Source of the DNA: Candidatus Altimarinota bacterium
Lineage (GTDB): Bacteria; Patescibacteriota; Gracilibacteria; UBA4473
Assembly (NCBI GenBank): GCA_023143095.1
Contig: JAGLIF010000001.1
Location: forward strand, 1 to 33,285
Direction: 5' to 3'
DNA length: 33,285 nt
In this document: positions 22,906 to 32,699 of the stretch, in pieces
How positions within the stretch are numbered: position 1 is the first letter of the stretch
Layout: each line of letters opens with the position of its first letter
Notes under the pieces: model-generated
The model's database searches: none
The model's input: the letters and a program-made list of their open reading frames with translations, nothing else
What the model was told of the DNA's origin: nothing
Translations under genes and position numbers: made by a program

Positions 22906-25062
22906 TTATTTTTTTCGTTTTCGGATTTTAGCTCCGATTTCTTTTTTTCCTATATCAGACTCGTTTACGCCAAAGAGAGATGCTTTTTGAAGGGGTTTAA
23001 AGAGCAAGAAAAATCGAATTAAGTTTCGTGAAATAATAATAGCAGTAAACATCGATAAAAGTGTTCCAACAATCAAAGTAATAGCGAATCCTTTGATAAT
23101 AGAACTTCCAATGAAAAAGAGAATGAGACAGATAAGAAGTGTCGTGAGATTGGAATCTCGAATCGCTGTCCAAGCTCGTTCAAAACCAAGATCAATTGCT
23201 TGAAGTAAACTACGACCTCTTCGCAGTTCTTCTTTCATTCGTTCAAAAATTAAGATGTTTCCATCTACCGCAAGTCCTACAGAAAGTGCAATACCAGCTG
23301 CTCCAGCTAGACTCAAAACAATCGGACCTCCAAAACTTTCTGGCCAAATTTTAAGAATCATAATGAACATTCCTGCGTAGATTATTAACGAAAGAGAAGC
23401 GATAATACCAGCAAATCGATAAAATATAATCATGAAGATCATAGTAGCTAAGAATCCAAAGGCTCCAGCTTTGAGACTTTTTTGTAATTGATTTTTTCCA
23501 AGTTCGGCTTGAATTGTTGTTTGTCCGCTCAAAATTACTGGAGCATCAATAGCACCCAAGTTTAATCCATCAGCCAGTTCATGTGCTTCTTCGAAAGTGA
23601 AGTTTCCAGTAATTTGAGAGTTTCGACCTATAATTTTTTCTCGAACGGTTGGTTGTGTGAGCCAAATACCGCCTACTTTGATTCCCAGTCGACAAGGATT
23701 TTCACCACAACTTTTTGCTGAAACTCTTCCAGTAATTTCTCCAAAAAGATTACCTCCCTCTTCATCAAATCGAAGATTTACCATTGCGTTTCCTACTTGA
23801 TCAAATCCTACGGAAGCAATATCAAGTTGTGCGCCGCCGAGAGATGTAGGCATCCAGTTCATGTTAGACTTGTCCCAAGAGATGAGTTCGTATCCTACTT
23901 TTGGTTCTTGTATTTTTTCAACTCTTTCTTTAGTAATACTTTGTACTTCAATGATATGAAATCCAAAATCAGTTTCTACAATATTTTGTACGAGTTGAGG
24001 AGTTTCAAGTGAAAAAACAGCCTCTTCAAAAGGAGCAGCCATGGTTCCTTTTTTAAAAGTTCCAAGATCACCACCCATTTCTTTACTTGGTCCAGTGGAA
24101 AATTCTTGAGCTAGTTTTGCAAAATCTTCTTCATTTTTCAATTGTTCCAAAAGTTCTTCTGCTTTGGTTTTAGCTTCTTCGGCAGTTTTGTATGGTACAT
24201 CGTCTCCTGCTCGCATTGCGCCTGTGTAGGCCAATAAAATATGTCTGGCACTTGCCTCAGCAGGGATTGTTTGTTCTCTTTCCTCGATTTCTTTCGTTGT
24301 TACTCGAGCGATGGTTAAAACTTCTCTAGGGTATGGCATGCCCTCAAATTTAATTTGTCCATCTTCTCCTATTTTATAGATAGGATCGATTCTAGTATCG
24401 ATTATTGTTTGTAAAATTTGTCCAGGAGTAGCGGCTAACAATTTGTCTGCAAAATCAGTATCAGAAAAAGCGTTTTTAAAAACTGGATCAAATATTTCAT
24501 ATTTTACAATTTTATTCTCCTTTTCGAGTTCTTTTGCTTTTGTAATAAAATTTGTATTGTTAATTTTTGTTAATTCTGAAGCAATTTTTATTCGAAATTC
24601 ATTTTCTAGCTCAGGATTTTCCTCGAAGAATTCAAGTCGATTATCCTTTTCAGCATCTTTTTTAGCTTTTTTGACATCCGTATTTGGTGGCATTTGAATA
24701 AGTACATGTTCCTCATTATTCATAGAAGACAATTTTACGATAATTTCTCCGACACCAGCAGGATTAACTCGTCGTTCAAGAGCATCTCTCACGGATTCTA
24801 CAATACTAGTGAGATTGAGATTATTTTGAGGATCATCGTCTGAATTTTGTGCGATAGCATCGGAAAGATCAATACGATAATCAAGTTCAGTTCCGCCTGC
24901 AAGATCTAGACCAAGTGCGATTTCGAATTCACTGAGTTTGTTAACGAATACTGAATCTTCGCCAAATATCTTTCCCCAATATTGAGAAGGAATAGCAAAA
25001 AAGCTAGTGAGAAAGATGATTCCAACAATAAATAAAAAACGGTTTATGATCTGCTTTTTCAT
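22906..25062 (-). CDS. secD: SecD with an inserted parvulin-type PpiC domain
   Basis: Protein translocase subunit SecD, 718 residues from the ATG at 25062 (the frame is open 6 codons further, to a TTG at 25080). After TM1 comes GLDLAGGTELDYRID (about 51-65), then the P1 domain with RRVNPAGVGE. The C-terminal half has five helices with LAVDGNILIFERMKEELRRG, the SecD motif. Residues about 269-376 form a parvulin peptidyl-prolyl isomerase domain: ASARHILLAYTG, DFAKLAQEFSTGPS, GGDLGTFKKGTM, PFEEAVFSL and DFGFHIIEV. The insertion faces the extracytoplasmic side, so the translocon carries its own proline isomerase. This makes the protein longer than E. coli SecD (about 615). Confidence 0.95.
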   Translation of the reverse strand: MKKQIINRFLFIVGIIFLTSFFAIPSQYWGKIFGEDSVFVNKLSEFEIALGLDLAGGTELDYRIDLSDAIAQNSDDDPQNNLNLTSIVESVRDALERRVNPAGVGEIIVKLSSMNNEEHVLIQMPPNTDVKKAKKDAEKDNRLEFFEENPELENEFRIKIASELTKINNTNFITKAKELEKENKIVKYEIFDPVFKNAFSDTDFADKLLAATPGQILQTIIDTRIDPIYKIGEDGQIKFEGMPYPREVLTIARVTTKEIEEREQTIPAEASARHILLAYTGAMRAGDDVPYKTAEEAKTKAEELLEQLKNEEDFAKLAQEFSTGPSKEMGGDLGTFKKGTMAAPFEEAVFSLETPQLVQNIVETDFGFHIIEVQSITKERVEKIQEPKVGYELISWDKSNMNWMPTSLGGAQLDIASVGFDQVGNAMVNLRFDEEGGNLFGEITGRVSAKSCGENPCRLGIKVGGIWLTQPTVREKIIGRNSQITGNFTFEEAHELADGLNLGAIDAPVILSGQTTIQAELGKNQLQKSLKAGAFGFLATMIFMIIFYRFAGIIASLSLIIYAGMFIMILKIWPESFGGPIVLSLAGAAGIALSVGLAVDGNILIFERMKEELRRGRSLLQAIDLGFERAWTAIRDSNLTTLLICLILFFIGSSIIKGFAITLIVGTLLSMFTAIIISRNLIRFFLLFKPLQKASLFGVNESDIGKKEIGAKIRKRKK

Positions 25063-25095
25063 GCGATATTTAAATAACAAAAATTTTTCTGTGGG

Positions 25096-25123
25096 ATTCT
25101 AAAATATTTTTCTAATGCGTCAA
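25096..25123 (-). promoter_or_regulatory. promoter of secD-secF
   Basis: On the minus strand TTGACG (25118-25123) and TAGAAT (25096-25101) are separated by 16 bases, giving a start near 25089, about 27 bases before the secD ATG. Confidence 0.6.
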
Positions 25124-25135
25124 AAGAAATCGTTA

Positions 25136-25154
25136 TTTCCTTAAGGAAACACTG
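25136..25154. repeat. dispersed TTAAGGAAACACTG motif within a palindrome
   Basis: TTAAGGAAACACTG (25141-25154) is identical over AAGGAAACACTG to the copy at 121-132. Related copies occur at 6555-6568, 16236-16249, 27393-27406 and 32207-32219. Here it overlaps the 14-base palindrome TTTCCTTAAGGAAA (25136-25149). All copies lie outside recognised genes, although the 27393 copy falls within the proposed short gene there. Confidence 0.5.
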
Positions 25155-25178
25155 TTTTTATGTAAAATATTGAATGGG

Positions 25179-25196
25179 TTCCTGCCTACGCAGGAA
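25179..25196. repeat. REP-like palindrome
   Basis: TTCCTGC, loop CTAC, GCAGGAA: a perfect 7-bp stem followed by TGAGG. Similar CCTGCCTACGCAGGAATGA sequences are widespread intergenic repeats in many bacteria. It lies between secD and ligA and could also act as a weak bidirectional hairpin, but no T-run follows. Confidence 0.5.
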
Positions 25197-25230
25197 TGAG
25201 GTAGTGGTGCATGGAAACTGGTGCACAAAT

Positions 25231-27360
<2,130 letters not shown>

Positions 27361-27383
27361 TCTAGGATTTATAAATTTTTATT

Positions 27384-27560
27384 GTGAGATTTTTTAAGAA
27401 ACATTGGAAACATAGTAAAAAATCCAGAAAGAGTGCTTTCGGAGGAGAAGTAAAATCTCAGGAAGAAATAGAAGTGTTGAATAAAAAGATAAAAGCGCAT
27501 GAGGAAGCGGAAATGGAGGTTTTTGAGAAGAAATTTGATAAGCAATTGAAGGATTTGTAA
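27384..27560 (+). CDS. small basic coiled-coil protein, 58 aa
   Basis: A short gene starting on GTG at 27384 and ending with TAA at 27558-27560. The N-terminal third is strongly basic (MRFFKKHWKHSKKSRKSA). The rest is a charged helix (EEIEVLNKKIKAHEEAEMEV) likely to form a coiled coil. Codon use resembles its neighbours. It has its own promoter at 27332-27360, and its stop codon is part of the -35 box of the next promoter, which supports a real, separately controlled gene. An ATT codon lies just before the GTG. No family recognised. Confidence 0.6.
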   Translation: MRFFKKHWKHSKKSRKSAFGGEVKSQEEIEVLNKKIKAHEEAEMEVFEKKFDKQLKDL

Positions 27561-27583
27561 AAAAAGCCTTTTTATGGTATAAT
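27555..27583 (+). promoter_or_regulatory. promoter of unknown operon B
   Basis: TTGTAA (27555-27560), a 17-base spacer and a perfect TATAAT (27578-27583) lie 22 bases before the ATG at 27605. The stretch TTTTTATGGTATAAT differs by one base from that in the operon A promoter at 19161-19175. A half-site AGGTCGA follows the -10. Confidence 0.75.
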
Positions 27584-27604
27584 AGGTCGATAAATATCAA
27601 TAAA

Positions 27605-29260
27605 ATGGGAAATTTGGAAGAAAAGACTTCAATGCAAGCTGATACAATGCAAAACGATGCATTGGAAGGGGTTCAAATAGGGATTAAAGTAAATCTTGGA
27701 AATTTAGAAAAAGAGATAATTAATCCAGCATTGAGTCCTAATATAATCAAGTTTAAAGACAAATTAAAAGCGTTTGAGTCTAAATCAATTACGCCTAAAA
27801 TGGTGGCAGAATTTGTGAATAAATTTTTAGGAGATGTTTTGGGATGTGAAAATATTGTGGCATTAAATCAAAATCAGCAAATGGTTGTGGTGAAACATTT
27901 TTTAACTGCTGATTTAACAAATCCACTTGTAGTGCATAAGGAAATGAAATCATTGGATACAAGTTTGGCTGGAAAAAGCAAAGAGCAAATTTTAGCTGAA
28001 ATAAAAAAACTTGAACCAGCGAAAGAAATAACATCTCTTGATGCAGAAGTACAAGCTCCACAGATTTTGTATTATTTTGAAAATATTATAAAAGAATCTT
28101 TGAGGGTAAATGGGGGAAAAATTATAGATGGGGAAGTTTTAGCGAGCAATCTTACAGCAAGTTGGAATACGATCAGAATTGCAATAGAAAATCCTTTTTT
28201 ACAAACAAAGAAAAAGGAAGTAAAAGAAGTTGAAGATTCTTTTGCGAAGAGTGGAGTTAATGTAACAGAACAAAAAGCTGGAGAATTACTTAACAAGCTC
28301 ACGGCAAAAGGAAAAAAGATTGAAGTGAAGGATATGACTGAGATGCAAAAATTTGTAAATGCTTTAGATATGGCAAATGAGTTTGAGTTAGCTATGGCAG
28401 AAGCTCAAAATGTACAAAAAGATCCTGCAAAAGTGAAGGAAATTTTTGACACCTTGGATGTCAGGGTGCAAGCAAGAATTGCCGAATATACAGCGAAATT
28501 AGATGGAAAAACAATTGAGGAAATTGAAACAACAGTAAAAAAGAATATTCAAGAAAAGGTAGATAGATATATTGAGGATATTCCAGATGTGTATCTAGAT
28601 ACTCAATATGCTACGGATTACGCAGTGTTATTGCGAAGTGGAAAGATTGATAAATCGTTTACTGAATATTTAAACGAAGATGTACAAATGACTGGGTTTG
28701 AGCGATTGTTTTTGATGCTCAAAGGGCTCTTTATGAAAATTAACAATGGTTTGTCATCAATGTTTGGAGAGAATGAGGAGACGAAAAAAATAGAAGAAAA
28801 AGTAAAAGGACAAAGAGATGGGTTGAAGGAAAAAGCGAGAGATCCAGAAGAAGTTTATGAACAAAGTTTGGATGATTTTTTGAAGAAACCAGAATGGAAA
28901 AATATTAATATTAATAATTTTTATCAACAAAGAAGTTCATCAACGATAGATTTTCGAAAAGCATATTTTACATTTATGGAATCAGAATCAGGAGGAGTGG
29001 ATGAAATGGATTGGTTTGAAACTAATGTTTTGGGAGATGGAGTGAGTGATTATATGAAATTAGCTCGAACAAAAGGATTGCAATTACAAAGTTTAAAGAC
29101 GCTAGAGGCATTGGATAGTAGAGATGACATAATGATAGAAAAGAATGATACTGATGGGTTGGTCATAGAAATTAAAGGAGGAAAAGAGACGGTTGAAATC
29201 GATTTTAAAAAGAAAGGTGTATATAAGCAAATAGAGGATATTAAGAAAAACATTAATTAA
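27605..29260 (+). CDS. large hypothetical protein, 551 aa (operon B)
   Basis: An acidic, mostly helical protein without signal peptide or membrane segments. No known domain is recognised. A middle block (TEYLNEDVQMTGFERLFLML, then GENEETKKIEEK) lines up with a block of the next gene's product (VEWIDVQKAEGKISFFEKFL, then GEQTEEQKKG). The helical stretch before it also has a counterpart in that product (DVRVQARIAEYTAKLDGKTI here, NAKLQATLYAALKDGKL there). Both end in beta strands plus a last helix. I infer that the two are tandem paralogs. It is the first gene of operon B under a strong promoter; the next gene follows after 47 bases. Confidence 0.82.
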   Translation: MGNLEEKTSMQADTMQNDALEGVQIGIKVNLGNLEKEIINPALSPNIIKFKDKLKAFESKSITPKMVAEFVNKFLGDVLGCENIVALNQNQQMVVVKHFLTADLTNPLVVHKEMKSLDTSLAGKSKEQILAEIKKLEPAKEITSLDAEVQAPQILYYFENIIKESLRVNGGKIIDGEVLASNLTASWNTIRIAIENPFLQTKKKEVKEVEDSFAKSGVNVTEQKAGELLNKLTAKGKKIEVKDMTEMQKFVNALDMANEFELAMAEAQNVQKDPAKVKEIFDTLDVRVQARIAEYTAKLDGKTIEEIETTVKKNIQEKVDRYIEDIPDVYLDTQYATDYAVLLRSGKIDKSFTEYLNEDVQMTGFERLFLMLKGLFMKINNGLSSMFGENEETKKIEEKVKGQRDGLKEKARDPEEVYEQSLDDFLKKPEWKNININNFYQQRSSSTIDFRKAYFTFMESESGGVDEMDWFETNVLGDGVSDYMKLARTKGLQLQSLKTLEALDSRDDIMIEKNDTDGLVIEIKGGKETVEIDFKKKGVYKQIEDIKKNIN

Positions 29261-29307
29261 TGAAATAGAAAGAGCTAAGCAGAAAAATATAAAATTATCA
29301 GATAAAA

Positions 29308-31194
29308 ATGACACAAGCACAAAATCCAGATCAACTGAAAAAAAAGATAGAGCAGGTACAAGAATATAATCCTACTGCAGAGAAGCTTGATGCGTTAGAA
29401 ATAAATTTTGGCTTTGCTGCAGCGTTAAAAGAACTCTCAAGGGAGATTTTGGAGGTTAGTTTGAATACATTACCAGAAAACATAAAAGTAGAGTTAACTT
29501 TACTATCAGATGCATTGGGGTTAGCAACTGTGCGGGAACTTTTAATAAAAATCCAAGAAAAGCTTGATAATCCAGAGGTTCAAATAAAGTTAGAAATTTA
29601 TTATGCAGGGAAATATCAAAAGACGGTTCAGACGAAATTATTAGAATCAACTTATACGCTTGATGGTTACAAGACAGACATAAAAAACTTTTTTGAAGGC
29701 TTGCCAGATATTTGGAGAAAAAAGGAGACAAAAGACAAAATATTATCTTCCATTGAGAGTTTAACTCAACAGCAATTTAAAATACTTAAGTTGCAAGCAG
29801 TTGAAGCACAAAGAAGGGGTGAAGCAGGAGTGGAAGTAGAAGATATTGAGAGAGAAGCAGACAGAGTAACACTTAGTAGAGAACAAACGAGTCTTCTCAA
29901 TGCTGATCCGAAATTTAATATTTCATCGTTAGTTGAGAAGGCTAGAAAAAAAACGGGTCAAAAAAATCAAATGGATGAGTTTTATAGGCTTTTTACTGAT
30001 GCGGTGTATGGGAGAGTAGAGAATTGGCTTTCAAAAAATCGAGAATTTGTGAAAGGAAAAAATGGAAATGTAGCACTTACGCAGGAAAAAAAATTAGCGA
30101 AGGATGTGATAAATATAAAATCATTCGAAACTTCGTTTGGAGGGAAAGGGATTGAGAAGATACAAGGTGCTTTTAGTGGACTTGTTGGGAATTTTGAAGC
30201 ATTTGGATTTACTTTTATTGGAAATGATCCAATTTTGAAAAAAGTGGTCAATGCGAAATTGCAAGCAACTCTTTATGCTGCATTGAAAGATGGAAAATTA
30301 GATGATCCAAAGAAGATAAAAGATGAAATAGAAGTAAAAATAAGAGAAATTCTTAAAGGTACAACATTGAATGATATCGAAGGAAGTTTTAAAGCTTTTG
30401 GAACAGATGAAGAATTAGAGAAAACAGATCTTCAATTTTTGAGGAACAAAATGCAGACGATTAAAAAGGGATATATTGGGAGTGATTGGGATACAAAATA
30501 TGAAACTTATGTTAGGGAAACAGGAAAAGGATCAATGGATTTTGTAGAATGGATTGATGTTCAAAAAGCAGAAGGAAAAATTTCGTTTTTTGAAAAGTTT
30601 TTGATGGATATCAAGAGCTGGTTGCCGGATTTTGTTTTAGATTTTATCAATGGAGAGCAAACAGAAGAACAAAAGAAAGGACCAGAAACGAAATATCAAA
30701 ATCTAATTGCTGAAATTGATAATCCAGGTGGTCTGAATGATTCAATTACAGTGACGCAAGAAGTAAAACAAGTACTAAAATTAAAGTTAGAAAAAGAAGT
30801 AAATAAATATGGTGGAAAGTTATCCATTAAGGAAATCGATGGGGTTACGGATTTTTCGTTTGAAAATTTAAATGATGATCAGAGAAAAGGGTTAAATAAA
30901 TTTTTAGTAGTTTGTGAAAATGATAAATTTGCTGCGAATTTATTAAAGAAAGGTTGTCGAATTGATGATCTGATTTATATTGCTAATTATTATATTGATG
31001 ATGAGGGAACATTTGAAGTGGATCGAACTTTTGAATTTGATAAAGGTGAATTGGAAATAGATTTTCCAGGTCTTGAAGATGGGATAAAAATTAAATACAA
31101 TGCTCAAGATTTTTCTATCAAATTGAAGGAAGCAATACAACGATTGGACGAGCAAGAAGAAAATGCAATGCTTTTTTATGGCAGAGAAAAATAA
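29308..31194 (+). CDS. large hypothetical protein, 628 aa (operon B)
   Basis: Acidic, helical, soluble; no known family seen. It shares the FEKFLMDIKSWLPDFVLDFI plus GEQTEEQKK block with the preceding gene's product. The C-terminal part alternates beta strands (GTFEVDRTFEFDKGELEIDF) and a terminal helix (KLKEAIQRLDEQEENAM). The N-terminal 150 residues are helical, with a possible coiled coil. No Shine-Dalgarno precedes the ATG. The gene is separated from the next by 17 bases, so it is co-transcribed. Function unknown. Confidence 0.82.
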   Translation: MTQAQNPDQLKKKIEQVQEYNPTAEKLDALEINFGFAAALKELSREILEVSLNTLPENIKVELTLLSDALGLATVRELLIKIQEKLDNPEVQIKLEIYYAGKYQKTVQTKLLESTYTLDGYKTDIKNFFEGLPDIWRKKETKDKILSSIESLTQQQFKILKLQAVEAQRRGEAGVEVEDIEREADRVTLSREQTSLLNADPKFNISSLVEKARKKTGQKNQMDEFYRLFTDAVYGRVENWLSKNREFVKGKNGNVALTQEKKLAKDVINIKSFETSFGGKGIEKIQGAFSGLVGNFEAFGFTFIGNDPILKKVVNAKLQATLYAALKDGKLDDPKKIKDEIEVKIREILKGTTLNDIEGSFKAFGTDEELEKTDLQFLRNKMQTIKKGYIGSDWDTKYETYVRETGKGSMDFVEWIDVQKAEGKISFFEKFLMDIKSWLPDFVLDFINGEQTEEQKKGPETKYQNLIAEIDNPGGLNDSITVTQEVKQVLKLKLEKEVNKYGGKLSIKEIDGVTDFSFENLNDDQRKGLNKFLVVCENDKFAANLLKKGCRIDDLIYIANYYIDDEGTFEVDRTFEFDKGELEIDFPGLEDGIKIKYNAQDFSIKLKEAIQRLDEQEENAMLFYGREK

Positions 31195-31211
31195 AATTTG
31201 AATAATATCAC

Positions 31212-31655
31212 ATGACACAAACACAAACTTCAGGGACAACGACCACAAACCTTCAAGCGCTTAAAACGCCATCAGGCAAGGGGATTGCGGATTTTAAAAT
31301 TTCAGAAAAACTGATTCAGGAGGATCAGGGTCTTATTGAATTGGTGATGCTTTCAGAATCCATGAATGACGGAGAACGGCAGTATTGGTTTAATCTCACT
31401 GAGGTAATGAATATGGATCAGACGGAGAAATTACGGAATATTTTGGTGAGAGAACGACAAAAATTGGCTGAAATTGATGCTAAATATAATAAAAAGAAAG
31501 TTGTTGAGGATCCAGAGGTAGTTGCAAAAAGAGTACAAGAAAAGGCTAGAATTAGATCGGAAGAGCAAGCACAATTACGAAAAAGGGAAGCTGAGCATGA
31601 AGCTGCTGAAAAAAATTCAGAAGAAGATCTTTTGGGGGAATTGAATAATCTTTAA
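31212..31655 (+). CDS. small hypothetical protein, 147 aa, Glu/Lys-rich tail
   Basis: Last gene of operon B. The Thr/Gln-rich N-terminus looks disordered. The centre (NDGERQYWFNLTEVMNMDQT) resembles the 105-residue protein of operon A. A long charged coiled coil (EVVAKRVQEKARIRSEEQAQ) and an acidic end (EEDLLGELNNL) follow. No signal peptide. A hairpin plus T-run at 31684-31714 follows it. I infer that each unknown operon encodes one such small protein beside large partners, which suggests a complex. Confidence 0.78.
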   Translation: MTQTQTSGTTTTNLQALKTPSGKGIADFKISEKLIQEDQGLIELVMLSESMNDGERQYWFNLTEVMNMDQTEKLRNILVRERQKLAEIDAKYNKKKVVEDPEVVAKRVQEKARIRSEEQAQLRKREAEHEAAEKNSEEDLLGELNNL

Positions 31656-31683
31656 ACTTTGTCATTATTTCTAAAAACAAATT

Positions 31684-31714
31684 GGAATTTATAAAAAGAA
31701 GAATTCCTTTTTTT
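31684..31714 (+). terminator. candidate weak intrinsic terminator after operon B
   Basis: GGAATT (31684-31689) pairs with AATTCC (31702-31707), followed directly by seven T. The stem is short and AT-rich with a 12-base loop, so efficiency would be low, but the position just after operon B is right. Confidence 0.4.
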
Positions 31715-31740
31715 ATTGTGATGAATAGTATGAAGTGGAA

Positions 31741-32091
31741 ATGGTAAAAAAACTAAGAGTTAAACGATTTACCAAAATGAACGAAGGATTTGTTTGTGAA
31801 ATATGTGGGCAGAAAAATATTCCAGCTTTGCAGACTTGTCGTGATCATTGTATAAAGTGTTTATGTTCAAAACATGTGGATAAAAATCCAGGTGATAGAG
31901 ATGAAGAATGTCAAGGAATTTTGCGTCCAGTAGATATTGAAATTGTGGGAGGAGATATGAAAAAGATTGTCTACAAGTGTGAGAAATGTGGAATTATTCG
32001 GAAAAATAAAATAGCAGAAGATGATGATCGAGAAGTTTTGTTTAAGATTCTAGAACAGGTTGCAATTGCTAAAAGTTCAGGAAGAGAGTGA
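31741..32091 (+). CDS. RNHCP-domain zinc-binding protein
   Basis: A small protein of the RNHCP (PF12647) type, whose function is not established. The cysteine pattern is FVCEICGQK, CRDHCIKCLCSKHVD (the family motif RNHCP reads RDHCI here), PGDRDEECQGIL and YKCEKCGIIRKNKIAEDDD, giving two probable zinc sites. The start could be the ATG at 31741 or a GTG at 31735. It ends in TGA, yet the same frame stays open for another 50 codons (32092-32241) to a TAA, which may be a decayed extension. It is on the same strand as operon B, 85 bases after it. Confidence 0.82.
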   Translation: MVKKLRVKRFTKMNEGFVCEICGQKNIPALQTCRDHCIKCLCSKHVDKNPGDRDEECQGILRPVDIEIVGGDMKKIVYKCEKCGIIRKNKIAEDDDREVLFKILEQVAIAKSSGRE

Positions 32092-32292
32092 GAAAAAATT
32101 AAAGCAAAAGAAATAACTTTGGCTGATTATCAGGTTAAAATAAGTGCACTTTTTAAAAGATATAAAGTATATAACAAAAGATTATTTTTTTGTACAAAAT
32201 TGGTATCAGTGTTTCTTAAAAAAAGGGGTGTTAAAATATATTAAATAAAAACAAAAAAATTGTAATGTCTATCATTTTTTGAGTAAAAACGC

Positions 32293-32321
32293 TTGCCAAA
32301 GGGGTAAAGTCGACCTTAAAA
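32293..32321 (+). promoter_or_regulatory. HU promoter with internal operator-like site
   Basis: TTGCCA (32293-32298) and TTAAAA (32316-32321) are 17 bases apart, with the start near 32328, 28 bases before the HU ATG. The spacer contains AAAGTCGACCTT (32306-32317), a near copy of the palindrome at the MEP promoter. The AAAAACGCTTG around the -35 also occurs upstream of tsaC at 6453-6463. The rest of 32092-32292 shows only a dispersed-repeat copy (32207-32219). Confidence 0.55.
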
Positions 32322-32355
32322 TTCGAAACACAATATTTATTAACCCATTTATATT

Positions 32356-32634
32356 ATGTCAAAAGGAGATTTGGTAACGGCAATCGCAGAAGGTGCAGGA
32401 CTTACTAAGAAATCAGCGTCAGATGCACTTGAAGCAACTTTGGCAGCTATTTCTGGTGAATTAGCAGGAGGAGGACAAGTAACTGTTACAGGATTTGGAA
32501 CTTTCAAAGTTTCACATCGAGCAGCACGAGTTGGAGTAAATCCACAAAATCCTACTCAAAAAATTCAAATCAAAGCTTCAAAGGTACCTACATTTAAAGC
32601 AGGAAAAAACTTGAAAGAAGCAGTTAACAAGTAA
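32356..32634 (+). CDS. hup: DNA-binding protein HU
   Basis: A 92-residue histone-like dimer that bends and compacts DNA. It matches the HU/IHF family from end to end: MSKGDLVTAIAEGAGLTKKS, then GQVTVTGFGTFKVSHRAAR, and the DNA-binding arm with the intercalating proline in RVGVNPQNPT (usual RTGRNPQTG). The C-terminal helix is VPTFKAGKNLKEAVNK. Bacterial HU is about 90 residues. The gene stands alone between its own promoter and a strong terminator. Codon use is richer in C/G at third positions (GCA, GGA, ACT) than the unknown operons nearby, in line with high expression. Confidence 0.97.
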   Translation: MSKGDLVTAIAEGAGLTKKSASDALEATLAAISGELAGGGQVTVTGFGTFKVSHRAARVGVNPQNPTQKIQIKASKVPTFKAGKNLKEAVNK

Positions 32635-32654
32635 TTGGATTTTTTTAAAAATAA

Positions 32655-32684
32655 AAAAGACCACGCTTTGGCGTGGTCTTTTTT
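32655..32684. terminator. bidirectional intrinsic terminator
   Basis: A 12-bp perfect stem, AAAAGACCACGC (32655-32666) with GCGTGGTCTTTT (32671-32682), loop TTTG. A run of T follows on the plus strand and a run of A precedes it, so it can end both the HU transcript and the converging transcript of the gene at 32700. Confidence 0.95.
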
Positions 32685-32699
32685 ATTTAATTTTTAAAA

